Assembly (NCBI GenBank): GCA_024704765.1
Contig: JAKMXF010000221.1
Span: 1-64,000 of the forward strand
DNA from: Oopsacas minuta
Taxonomy: Eukaryota > Porifera > Hexactinellida > Lyssacinosida > Leucopsacidae
DNA: 64,000 nt
Direction: 5' to 3'
Shown: positions 11,236-22,700 of the stretch, one piece after another
How positions within the stretch are numbered: the stretch's first letter is position 1
Layout: each line of letters begins with the position of its first letter
Made by a program: the position numbers and the translations under genes
Notes under the pieces: model-generated
What the model saw: the letters and a program-made list of their open reading frames with translations, nothing else
What the model was told of the DNA's origin: nothing
Databases searched by the model: none

Positions 11236-14200
11236 TCAGGTGTTTTCAGAGTTAGAGATTCTCTCTCTAATTCTCAATACAGGTCTCATCCATTTCATCT
11301 TGAGTCTGAGCCAGAATATAGCCTGATAGATACCCCACTCGTTAAGAGGGTCCTCCTCTCCCCAATCAAGCTGAGCCTCTTTAAGCGGTTCTGGTGACTT
11401 TATGAAACTCTGTCTAGCTACAGACTCTACTGTCCTGAGACGTCTGTACTCTCGTATTGGTTTATCTTTGCCAAGAGAGTCAGGGAGGGATAGATGCCTG
11501 GAGAAGAAACTCCCAGATGATTCTGATCTGATTTGAGGGAGAGGAGACAGTATATCTTCTTCACTCTCCTGCTTGTGAGATGTATCAGGTTGTAGAGGGA
11601 GATCAGCTGATATTATTTGCTTTTTAGAATGAGAAGTATCTAGATCATTAGCTGCTTGAGTCTCAGATTCCTCTCTAATCACACTGAGTACTCTATCTTG
11701 AGCAGATTGTGTGTTCTCTCTTTTGCCCTCTTTAGGGGAGGCAGGGAAGGTAGGGACATGCTCATGTACCAAGGGTGAGAATCCAGATTCCTCTGTTACT
11801 GCTTGGAACTTATCAGCGATACTACCTGTACTCTCATCAATACTGGTCTCAGTTGAACCTCCCATTTCCCCATCCTTCTGATCCTGTGTCTCATGACTAC
11901 GAATTGAAGAGATAACTCTTATCTCTCCCTCTATGGGTGAAGTGGTATACTTGAGGTCTGTTAAAGAGGTCGAGTTGCTTTTAGGAGTAGAGTGAGGGAG
12001 CTTACTCACATTAGCAGAGGTATGTAGAAACAAATTCGATACACTGGTACATGTAGAAGGAATTGAAATAGAGGTTAAGTGTTCGTAAGATGAGGGGACA
12101 GATCCTAGATTAAGAGAAGGTTGTTTTGGAATGTGGAGGGTACTTGGTTTAGGGGGCGGGACATTAATTGCGTTAGCTTGGTTTAAAGATGGATGTGTAT
12201 ACAAAGGAGGGTGTGATAATTGTAACTGTACAGCTCGTATCTCATTACTTATATTCGTTAGAGCACTTATTCTGGCAGTCTCCTCTAGATGAAGTTTTTG
12301 AGAGAATAGCTGCTGTGTGCCCTGTAAAGCTCTGTGGAGTTGTATAGTCTCTTCATTATGCTGTCTGGTATAGCCCTCCAGCTGTTGAGTGAGTCTGGAG
12401 AGATCGCTTATAGCTTGCGGTGTGTTGAGAAGAGGTTGTATAAGAGAATTCAGTTCTATTAGTTTCTGTTGAGACTTGTGTATTTGAGAAGATTGCTCTT
12501 CTATTGAATGGGTATGTTCTTGTTTCATTTGAAGCAGTTTGTTACTTAAACTTGTAATCTCTGCTCTTAGGCTATTCTCACAAGATTGATTAGAATCTAT
12601 TCGCTGATTCAAATTTGAGAAATTATTTTCTAACTCTGTTTTGTAATTTGTAAATTCTTCCCTGAGAGAATGCAGTACTTGTAATGAGGATAGCTCTTTG
12701 TTAACAGACTCTCTCAGATCTGATAATTGGTTTGTGGATTCTAAGCAATCTGTCCTATAATCCTAGCACAAATATTGAATAGATTGTAATTTTCTAATAT
12801 GATCGATTAGCTATTTCGTTAATACAATGGAACCTGCATAAACCGGAAGACCTCCATAATCCGACAGTGTTTCTGATCTGAAATAGCTTCCGTCAATATA
12901 CTAATTCACCTGCATTATATAACCATACAATTTGCTAACAGACAAATTTTCATGTTCCAACGAGCGTCGTTTTTACGCAGGTTCCACTGTATATTGTATT
13001 GTCAATATATTTCACCTGTAGTTGATCTGTAAGCAATGTGATACGCTGCTCTAGACTGCTCTGAAGTTGCTGGAGTTTAACCTCCAACAGCTGATTAGCC
13101 TGGTGAGCTGAGTTTAGTAACTTGAGAAGATCAGCACGTACTCTATGTGTATCTGTTTGTAGACTACTCACTGCTTCCTTTCTAGCTGTAACCTCAGCTA
13201 ACAATAAATGATTAGTTCGTAGTCTCTCTGCTTCAACTTGTTGTTCTAGAATACCCAAGGAACTAGCATGATGAGACATTAGTTGCGAAAATTTCTTATG
13301 TCTAGATCACAAATTACATTTAACGGAGGTCTACAATAAAAACATAATGTTATATACCTTTGTTGAATTTCAATATAATTATCATAAATACTCTTTTCTA
13401 TCTTCTCCCACCTCGACTCGAATTTATCTCTTGCGTTATCAAACTCTTTCAAAAGCATCTTCTCCAAAATATTCCTCTCTCTGACTTCTTCCTCAGATAG
13501 CTGTTGAATTCTTCTAACTGTTGCTAATGTTAATTCTTTAATATTATTACTAATCGCATTTAATAATGAATGTAGCTCTGAAATATCTCCAGATAATCTC
13601 GTTTCTAGTCCAATAAATTCCTCTTTCCACTTCTCAGCTTTATCTATACAAATCATATCTTTAATAACTATCGTAAATAATAATAAATTTCAATACATTA
13701 ATTTGTCCATGTTATTTCGGTTTTTTGTCCGGAATTGATTGACTCTCATATTCATTGTCTCATGAGTATAACTAACTTGTAAGAGTTGTACAGAGAGTCT
13801 CATGTCCATGTGTACATCTTTCCTCAACCAGAGAGATGTGAGAAGATATACGCTCCTCTGATCTGTTAAGATTAGTACTGAGTGAGGAAATTGTAGCAGC
13901 TAGTCTCTTCAAAGAAATAGCTCCAGTTTCTACCTCTCTGTTAATATCCTCCAGCTGACGCTCTGAAATGTGAGTAGTCTGATTCAGTCGATGAGAGAGA
14001 TCTTTTAACTCCCCAGCTACACGCCCAATATTCGTATCTAAACGCACCTAAATCAGTGTATATCGATATTTACGTATATTCGTGTCTTAGATAATAACCT
14101 GATTGGAAAAATCTTCATGAGCTGTGAGTAACCTCTCTCTCTCAACTTCTAAGAAAGCTTGTCTAGTGCTCTGTCGCATGAAAGAGGACATTTGTGTTTG

Positions 14201-14434
14201 GGTAGATACCAGCTGACTACGTAACTGAGCTGTCTCCTGAGATGAGGAACCTCCCCCCTGATTTATCTGTTGTAACTGTAGTCTCATCATACCGCGAGAC
14301 CTCACAGACTCTTCCATCAGGAACTGAATACCTTTCTCACAGGAAGATAGACGTTCCTCAAGGGACAGAGGAACAGGGGGTACATGAATAGGCGGGAGAA
14401 TACGACCAGAGGGAGAGGCAGTTTCTCGGAACAT
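11236..14434 (-). CDS. Large coiled-coil protein, five exons, function unknown
   Basis: Predicted 901-residue protein. Exons 14099-14434, 13777-14047, 13358-13643, 13016-13301 and 11236-12762 connect in phase with consensus GT-AG ends. Introns are 51, 133, 56 and 253 nt, and the last one carries a miniature transposon. Residues 1-560 are nearly continuous heptad-type coiled coil (for example SLEERLSSCEKGIQFLMEES and LEQQVEAERLRTNHLLLAEV). The C-terminal 300 residues are Ser/Thr/Pro-rich and acidic. They end in a short hydrophobic/basic stretch with DWGEEDPLNEWGIYQAIFWL, which may be a conserved terminal motif. The stop of this gene is 174 bp from the RUVBL1 start. No family was recognised. 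A centrosomal or ciliary role would be a guess. Confidence 0.75.
12825..12989. mobile_element. TA-flanked miniature inverted-repeat element in an intron
   Basis: The left end is CAATGGAACCTGCATAAA and the reverse-complemented right end is CAGTGGAACCTGCGTAAA, which differ at two positions. The element is 165 bp and is bordered by TA dinucleotides on both sides. CAGT-starting ends with TA duplication are typical of non-autonomous Tc1/mariner/pogo-type elements. It lies wholly inside intron 4 of the coiled-coil gene and has no open frame of note. Confidence 0.7.
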
Positions 14435-14606
14435 CTCACTAATAATAGGTGATTCGTGTATATAATGACAGAAAATAATATTCTCCCAAAAATAATGGAA
14501 TAATTTACTAGCAAAGATGTCAATACCTACTACATACCACTATAACATTACTAATAGAAAGCTAACACAACTAAAGGCAGCTATTAATCAGCTGCTAATA
14601 TAACAA

Positions 14607-16418
14607 TCATGTATCTTTACGAGGTTTGGTCTTCTTTGTTCTCTTCCTTACAGCGGGGCTATCAGAAGGGTCAGCTGGGATAGAACCAGTTGCTCCTTCA
14701 TCGTCTGGAGAGTCTCTATCATCAGAGGTATTAATATCCCTCTTAGAAGTAGGAGATGATTTAGGTGATGGTTCGGCTCCTTCAACTGGAGGAGGAAGCT
14801 CTGATAATTCTGAGCTATCAGTAGCAACAGGTTCACTTGATTTTTGTGGAGTATCTGTTTGTTGTGGAGTAGGTTTAGGTGTCCGCTTCTTCGTAGGACA
14901 CAGACAACAGCATAGGACAATAGGTAGGACTATAGCAGCAGCATACACAGCCCATAAGTATGGTTGGTCATTAGCTAAATCCACAAAATAATCCATGTAT
15001 GAATTCAGAGATCTCTCTCCTCTGGCATCCTTCTCAATATCATATTTTATCATCCATCCATCTTTGAGGAAATAATTACCAGCTTGTAATGAGTCAGTTA
15101 GAATAATATTATCAAAAGCTATTCCCTCATTCATGGTCCATAGCTCAAATCCTACAGCTGCTATTGGAGTTAGTTTGAAGTATGGCTCTGATTCCTCGAA
15201 GTAGTTCGGGTTAGGGATTTGTCTGGGAGACCATATCCCGTTGTAATCAGGATTGTCAATCATTGGAGCTACCCACATCCCTTTATAGTTAGGATTGTGT
15301 ATCATAGCAGGTTCCCATTTGCCACACCCTACCTCTTCACAGAGAGGGTTTGAAATGTAGGGAGGCTCCCAATCTCCATCTTCGTCATCATCCCAGTCAT
15401 CAGGCCGTACTGCATCAGGGTCTGGTATTTCAGAGGGAGCATCTTCATCCCATTCTGCTGGTTTAACCGCGTTTTCATCTGGGATTAATTTAGGTGCGTC
15501 TTCGTCCCAATCCTCTGGTTTAAAAGCTTCTGGATCCTGTATCGTCTCCCGCTCGTCCCATTCCTCAGGTTTCTGGTCTTTAGGGTCAGCTATCTCCTCT
15601 GGCGGCTGGATAGGGGGTCTCATGTCTGTTTTGATGTTCCCATTCATCTGACTAACAAGGTCAATTGAAACATCAAAGTCTCCATTTGAGTGAAGTATGA
15701 GTTGAAGTGCGTGAGTTTTCTTGTCTGAAAAGAAGCTTGTATCACTAACCTTCTTATCACAATGTTTCTCTTCGTATTCTCCTGTAATAGGGTTCTTGTA
15801 ACGTAATATGAAGTGTACCTGATAAATATATAAATACAGTTAGTAAACAATACACTAAAAACATTAATTAAAAATATCTACTAGCTAGGAACCTACCTTA
15901 CTATCAACTCCACATTTATCAGGTCCAAACATTATTGTATAGCCAGTTTGGTCATGGAATTCCTTCAAGTCAAGTCCATCTTGTTGAGAAATCAACTTCA
16001 AGTATGCACCCCCACATTCTAACCCCTGTTGGAAGTTAACCTCATACTGGACAACGAATGTGTCATCTTGGAATGTAAAGTGAGTATCAAGAGGTGCTGA
16101 TATGGCGTAATGTTTAGCTTGATCTTTCATTACCAAGTAATTATCTCCAGGCCATGTACCAGGTACTGATAACTCAGATAGGTAAAACACCCCATCATAT
16201 TTCGCAATATTAGCATCTCCCTGTTTCTTTTTTGTCTCAGAATACACCCATTTAGATTTGAACTCCTCATGATCTGTAAACGTTTCTACGAAATACACAT
16301 TAGCAGTATCTTGTACAGTAGGAGGGGAAAATATTGGGATCTCTCTCTCACAATGGGAGGGTGGTAAAACCACAAAGAGGCACACCACCACCGCCAACAA
16401 CAACATTTTATGAATCAT
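14607..16418 (-). CDS. CANX: Calnexin, ER lectin chaperone, two exons
   Basis: Membrane-bound ER chaperone that holds monoglucosylated N-glycoproteins. Exons 15897-16418 and 14607-15818 join in phase across a 78-nt intron and give 577 residues. A signal peptide (residues 1-24) precedes the lectin domain, with GGAYLKL and MFGPDKCG. The P-domain arm has four type-1 repeats of the KPEEWDE kind and type-2 repeats such as KWEPAMIHNPNYKG and GIWSPRQIPNPNY. The second half of the lectin fold follows (GFELWTMNEGIAFDNI). One membrane helix (VYAAAIVLPIVLCCCLC) leads to a Pro/Ser-rich, acidic then basic cytosolic tail ending KPRKDT. ALG5 lies immediately upstream on the same strand and supplies the glucose donor that creates calnexin's ligand. 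Confidence 0.96.
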
Positions 16419-16944
16419 CTATTTGTTCACTACCAGCTAGATATATGAAGATGTATATAATAGACCCAATCAGAATCTTACAAATATATTAAGGCTGAAT
16501 AATTCCAGTAGAATTATAAGATTAGTATTGAATTACTATGCTGGCAGGGAAGAGATAGTAGTGAATGGATTAGTAAGTCAAGCTTGTAACTTATAATATC
16601 ACTTCAAGATATTCAATGAGAGCATGAAATTAATTCGTAATTCAATCACTCTGAGTTTATTTAAGCTATGGTCATGATTAAGACAATAGCAATTACTGGA
16701 ATATTTGGCTGACAACTGTGAATTATACACTGGTACTAAGATTTTGCATATACAGCTCTTCATAACCTATAATGGATATTATTGTGTTCTCCATATACAG
16801 TTCTGACGGGATCATTAACTACTCTAAAGCGTATAAAATTCAAGATTTACCAACATTTTCTATTCTTAAAAGCTAAAATACAAGCTAAATATAATGAATT
16901 CTTCAGCACAATCAACATAATGAGCTAACAGTCAAAATAATGAG
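16419..16944. other. Intergenic spacer, nothing recognised
   Basis: AT-rich spacer between the calnexin start and the ALG5 stop. No coding, repeat or RNA signal was recognised. It should hold the calnexin promoter and the ALG5 3' UTR. Confidence 0.4.
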
Positions 16945-17913
16945 CTAATCTCGTTTCGAAGACAAATTGTAGTTCCATAGAGAAAATGTGTATCGTATTC
17001 GAATAAAAAATATGTCACGTGCCATTTGTAGCCAACTGAATACAGGCACGATTTTAGACCCATCCACCTCCTTCCAATTAACTGCTACCTCTTCAATGGG
17101 TATTTGCAGTTGCTGGGCAATATAAAGCACTTCTACGTCGAAAGCCCATCTTTCTACATGAATACATGGAAATATCCTAGCTGCAGCTTTTCTAGTGAAT
17201 AGTTTGAATCCGCACTGAGTATCCTTGATTTTCTTTACACATAAAATAAACACGCAAAAGTGGAAGACATACATTAAGAAGTTCCTCACAAAGCTTCTGG
17301 TCGCAACAGCGTCTTCCAACAAATGAGAACGGGATCCAATTGCCATCCCTAGTCCATCTTTCGTAATTCCACGGAGTTTCTCTTCTACTCTGTCCAGGTC
17401 TCGGATATCAGTAGCAGCGTCTGCATCAGCAAACAGTATAATGCATCCTCTGGCGGATAGAGTACCTAATCGGACCGCTCCTCCCTTACCTCTGTTCTGC
17501 TTCAGTGTCAGAACTCTGATTTTATCACTCCCATACCGAGAGGAATAGCCAAGAGCTACCTCTGTAGTCCTATCAGTACTACCATCATCAACTACAATTA
17601 TCTCATAAGTATAGTCAGGTTCTTGTTTCGCACGAGTTATTAAATATTCCATAGATTCGTCTAGCATTATCGGGAGTCTCTGTTCCTCCATATAAGAGGG
17701 CACGATTATACTGAGGTGTAGGGAGGGAGGATCATTTATGGATGGAAATGGGATCCTATTACCGCTAAGAGGATCAATAAATGATTTCTCCAAATCGTGT
17801 CTTTGAATATTTGGCTGTGCACGTGTTGTCACTCTCAAGTAGATGTATAGAAGTATAAATGGGGATATTACGAGAATAAAGAAATATAAGAATAGTGTGC
17901 TGAGATCTAACAT
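16945..17913 (-). CDS. ALG5: Dolichyl-phosphate beta-glucosyltransferase (ALG5)
   Basis: ER enzyme that makes dolichyl-phosphate-glucose, the donor for the last three glucoses of the N-glycan precursor. The protein has 322 residues (family about 324) and one exon. An N-terminal membrane anchor (residues 5-27) is followed by a GT-A family 2 domain: LSIIVPSYMEE, VVDDGSTD (109-114) for the nucleotide sugar, NRGKGGAVR (140-148) and the metal-binding DAD (163-165). Further family motifs are GSRSHL, DTQCGFKLF and RWAFDVEVL. The start ATG is placed just before the anchor. All expected catalytic residues are present. Confidence 0.95.
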   Translation of the reverse strand: MLDLSTLFLYFFILVISPFILLYIYLRVTTRAQPNIQRHDLEKSFIDPLSGNRIPFPSINDPPSLHLSIIVPSYMEEQRLPIMLDESMEYLITRAKQEPDYTYEIIVVDDGSTDRTTEVALGYSSRYGSDKIRVLTLKQNRGKGGAVRLGTLSARGCIILFADADAATDIRDLDRVEEKLRGITKDGLGMAIGSRSHLLEDAVATRSFVRNFLMYVFHFCVFILCVKKIKDTQCGFKLFTRKAAARIFPCIHVERWAFDVEVLYIAQQLQIPIEEVAVNWKEVDGSKIVPVFSWLQMARDIFFIRIRYTFSLWNYNLSSKRD

Positions 17914-18142
17914 CGCTCAGATATCTACGTATTCTAGCAAAAATACACTTATGAATTATGAGTTTACTTATACACCGATGATCGGTAAACTTACACACGA
18001 TAGTTAATTATATACAATATATATTATACTAATCCTACAGAAGTTTGAACACAAATATTATTTGGAAAGGTTAGTCGGATCAGGATTGAATCTATTTCAT
18101 TTTCTTCGCCTTTTAGAAAATTAATCAACACTTTTTTCGCTT

Positions 18143-19640
18143 TTAAGAAGGAGAACCCTTACTAAGAGGAATTTTAGGATTCTGTATAATCATTTCTTGA
18201 TTTGATGGCATAGTACGAGGTGCTAATATGTGCGTTTTGCTGTATGTAGATATTCCTGATATTTGCATTAATTCTGTTCTCACTTTTTCAGTATTTTCCA
18301 CGGTTAAAGAAACTATTCTAGTGATATCCTTGAAATCATTAATAAGAAGTGTATATCTTTCGTCTTTAATCTGTGAAAATGTGGAACGTTAGGTTCAGGT
18401 ACCCGACGATTAGTAGTTATTAGCTCATTTACTAAATTGCTCTTTTGTCTCTCAACTTTAACTAACCAAATATTGTATATGGTATTATCAGGTATTTTGG
18501 TTATGTTCTTATGTAGATATAAACGTAAAATATGCTGACATGTGAATTTCCTCAACAAGTGGAGAAAAGGCAAATAATGAGAGTGTCTTAGGGTTTCGGA
18601 ACTACTAGTTATCTCAGAGGGTAAAGAGAGATCGCAAGCATTAATGTGATCACTCTAAACAAGTGTCTCTGAATCTTGAAGATACGACCTAAAGGAGATT
18701 CAATGTGTTCATTAGCCCATTCCGGCTAACAAGAGAACATTTCGCAGCTATACGCACTATTATCATCACCTAATAGTTCTTTTACAGTAAACTACATGCA
18801 GAGTGATAATTATGATTTAACAAATCATAAATATCATTTTCTTTGATATACAGTGGAGTCTCCCAATAAAGACACATTGGGGATCAGAATTTGTCCTTTG
18901 TAGGTGAGATGTCCGACTTCTCAGAGATTGATTAAGTATTATTTAACTTATTTCGTTCCACTAGCTTGTCCGTTGTAGAGGTGTCGTTCGCTTTTCGGGG
19001 TGCCCGTTTTGGGAGACTCCACTGTAATGTTTCTATTGGATGTTGACCAGAACCTATAGAAAATGGTTTAAGAGCAAGTCGGGTCGCTTTACCTTCTCCT
19101 CTCTCAGATATACTCTGGCAATATTCCTCAAATTTCCCTGCAACATCCGTTAGGAGTGTATGTGAGCTAAGAAAATGTTAAATAGCTGCAAGAATTGACT
19201 CGGATCGTTGTGCGAAATATACCCCTAGTGTCAAATATTTCTATGTCCACCTTGAAAGCCAGTATTTTTCGTTCATACAAACTCTGCAACCATTTCATAG
19301 CAGAGTCTAATGTTTTTGTCAGTACTGTGCTCAACAGAATTAAGTATTGTCAATAGATCATGCCACTCTTCATCAAAAATAATACATGATCAAGCATCTT
19401 GATATTTACAAATCTTCAAACAGCCACGGTAAAAACTGCTGGAAACTGTTGAATTATGCCAGATCTATCATATATTATGCCCGTATGGCAGCACTAGTAA
19501 GTATTTATATATCTCTACTTATAGTTGCAGACAGAAAGATAATAAATAAAGGCCAATTCGAAGATGGAAGCCCATCTGAATTGGCAAGAGGGGGTTCCAT
19601 TTGCCCATCCTAGATGCCTCAGGATGAAGTCTTAGTTAAA
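18143..19640 (-). CDS. Unrecognised multi-exon gene (exon set partly uncertain)
   Basis: The best-supported part is two exons, 18403-18654 and 18143-18370. They join in phase across a 32-nt GT-AG intron and encode about 159 residues ending KIPLSKGSPS and a stop. The first has an aromatic/basic helix-like segment (HLLRKFTCQHILRLYLHK). Further upstream on the same strand lie protein-like segments in changing frames: around 19520-19630 (MEPPLANSDGLPSSNW), 19280-19390 (EEWHDLLTILNSVEHSTD, then AMKWLQSLYERKILAFKVD) and 19085-19120 (FEEYCQSISERGEG). They are probably small exons of the same gene, but I could not phase them all, and an internal MITE lies among them. It is either a fast-evolving gene or one that is decaying. 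No family was recognised. Confidence 0.4.
18851..19024. mobile_element. TA-flanked miniature inverted-repeat element
   Basis: A 174-bp element with perfect 16-bp terminal inverted repeats, CAGTGGAGTCTCCCAA at the left and its reverse complement at the right. It is bordered on each side by TA. The interior has no open frame. Ends and duplication fit a non-autonomous Tc1/mariner/pogo-type element. The first six bases (CAGTGG) are shared with the element at 12825-12989, but the rest of the terminal repeat differs, so they are separate families. Confidence 0.8.
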
Positions 19641-19796
19641 ATTAAGAGGCAATTGAACAGAGAGTTATACATTATGCATGAATTCTTTTATTAGTATACT
19701 CTAGAAAATGATAGTCTAGTTTAATCTAGTATGAACTACAATCTCTCATAACAATCTAATCTAGCATAATTGCATTGTACTGTCTTCTAGGATATT

Positions 19797-22700
19797 TTAA
19801 CTACTCTTCTTACCAACTGTAAGAGCTTCTTTTGCAAAAATAGTTGCTACCTGAATAGCCTCATCCATAGCTTCAACCTTTGTACCAGTTCCTTGAGCCA
19901 CCATGTCTCTACCACCTCCCTTCCCATTAATAACTGGCATAACTCTGTGTACCCACTCACTCGCCTTCATACTACCCTCTTTGAGCTGTACAACAGACTT
20001 AGGTACATGTACATAACATATAATCTTATTTTGACCATCCTCTAGTCCAGAGCTCAGTAGTAATACAGGAGTTTGAGGGAAATCTGCTTTGAATTTCTTC
20101 ATTGATTCTTCTAAAGCTTTCATCATTGCACCTGCTTTAACAATGAATACCAAGAATTTATTATCTTTCTGTGCAGTGTCTATAATCTCTTGTGTGTGTT
20201 GTAGAGCTATTTTCTTTAGAGCGTTGTATTGCTCTCTCTCTGTCTTCTCAAACTTATCCTTCACTGAGTCTAATTTCTCTCTGAGCTCGTCTTTAAACCA
20301 AATAGGAACAAATTCTCTCTTGATACCGCCCTTACCATCTGCTCCTTCCTTCAGCTCGGATAGTTTGGTTAAAGCACGTTTCAGCGTTAATAAGTTGTTA
20401 CTAACTGCATCTTCTATATCCTTGATACCTTGAGTAATCCTCTTACCAAGACTAACAGCATTCTGACGGACAAGCACAGCCTCTCTTCCAGTAACAGCTT
20501 CTATTCGTCTCACTCCAGCAGCATTAGGCTCCTGACTCATTATAGCTAGTTCTAGTATGTGTTTGCTGTTACGGAGATGTGTACCTCCACACAACTCCAC
20601 TGAATATTGGAGAGCAGTAGGACCTGATGGATCCTGCATAATAGTATCAATGGGTATACCTATGGTTACCATACGTACCATTTCAGGGTATCCCTCCTCA
20701 AACATTGCCCTCAATCCCTTCACCTCTTTAGCACGAGCTAGTTCTATCTCTTGTGTGTAGACAGGGAACTCTGATCGGATCAGAGTTTGACACACCCCCT
20801 CAGTACTCTTCACCTGATCTGTAGTCATAGGTTGATCAGCCGTGAAGTCAAACCTGAGTCTGTCAGGAGCTACAAGAGATCCCCTCTGGTCCGCATTCCC
20901 AAGCACTGACCTTAGACCGAAGTTGAGAACGTGGGTACCAGTGTGGTTGTTCATAAGACCACGCCTCCTCTCCTCGTTCACATCTAAAGTAACCGTGTCT
21001 CCAACAGATATTGTCCCTTCAAGTTGTCCCACATGAATGACGTAACCCCCTTTAACCTGTACACGGTCTATTACAACTTCAACCTCCTCCCCCTTACTAA
21101 TGAACCCTGTATCACATAGCTGACCCCCGTTCTCTGCATAGAAGCATGTCTTATCTAATACTAATCCAACAGCCTGATTAGCAGCTGAGCCAACGAACTG
21201 TTTGTCTAGCAGTAATATAGCTAGTACTGTACCCTCACATCCAGCTAGCCTGTAATCTTCATTATCAGTCTCATAACTGTACTTGTATACGTCATCTGTT
21301 AGAGGTACTGAGTTGTTCTTGAGACTGTCTATTGAGTGTACATCTAAATCTATTCTTACTTCTTCCACATTGGTCTCTCCTCTGGCTATTGCTTGAGCTT
21401 TAAGTTTAGCAGATTCATAGCCTACTTGATCTATACACAGTTTTTTCTCCTCTGCCATTAGTCTAGTCAAGTCAAGAGGGAATCCATATGTGTCATACAT
21501 TTGCCATGCTAGGTCACCAGGTACAGACGTACTCCCGCTCTTTATTAGGCTGTCTGCCTTCTGGCTGAATACTTTCACACCCCTCTTGAGGGTGAGGAGG
21601 AACTGTCTCTCTTCTTTATCAATCAACCTTTGTAGGTCATCTGGACACTTGGTCACTTCTGGAAATACATCTCCTAGCATTGCTACTACAGAGTGCACGA
21701 GACTACCCAACACCCCTGGACTAGCATTCAGCTTCTCAGTAGCATATCTAACTGCACGTCTCAGTAATCTCTTCAGAACATATCCCTGTCCTGATTGATC
21801 AGGTCTACCCCCGTCTGAGAGAGTAATAGTTAAAGTACGTATGTGATCAGCTACTACTCTATAAGCCATATCAATACCATTTATATCTGCTTCTCCTACT
21901 AATCCACTGTAAGGAGCAATGCTACATTTCTGGGAAATCTCATGAAAAATAGGCTGAAACAGATCTGTGTCGTAATTGCTTCTCTTCCCCTGAATAACAG
22001 AGGTTAGTCGCTCAAAACCCATGCCTGTATCCACGTGTTTCTTAGGTAATAGCTTCAGAGAGTTGTCAGACTGTCTGTCAAACTGAATGAATACCAGATT
22101 CCATATTTCTAGAACATCTGGGTCATCCATGTTCACGAGGGGAGCAGCATCTCTGTCCCCAATTCTATCGAAATGTATCTCAGAGCATGGACCACATGGA
22201 CCTGTTTCCCCCATCTCCCAGAAGTTATCCCTCATATCGAATGGCAGAACTCTGCTCTCAGGGATTCCGATGTCCAACCAGATCTGCTTTGTCTCCAAAT
22301 CCGCATCTAGTCCGGACTTAGAATCTCCTCCAAAATACGTAACGTATAACCGCTCTCTGGGGATCTTATAAACATTAGTCAACAGGTCCCACCCCATTTC
22401 TATAGCCTCTCTCTTGAAGTAATCTCCGAATGACCAGTTTCCTAACATCTCGAAGAATGTATGGTGATACACGTCCTTACCAACATCATCTAAATCATTG
22501 TGCTTACCACCAGCACGTACACACTTCTGGCTGTTAACTGTACGCTTCCAGGTAGCCTTAGCACTACCAGGATCTACTCTACCTAGGAATATATCTTTGT
22601 ATTGATTCATACCTGCATTAGTGAATAATAGAGTGTTGTCATCAACTGGGATGGTGGAGGAAGAGGGTACGTATAGATGATCATGTTTATCTTTGAAATA

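Noticed and set aside
12950..13279. Extension of a coiled-coil exon through its donor into the neighbouring intron
   Set aside because: The extra codons come from the miniature transposon end. The GT donor at 13014-13015 restores the phase with the next exon.
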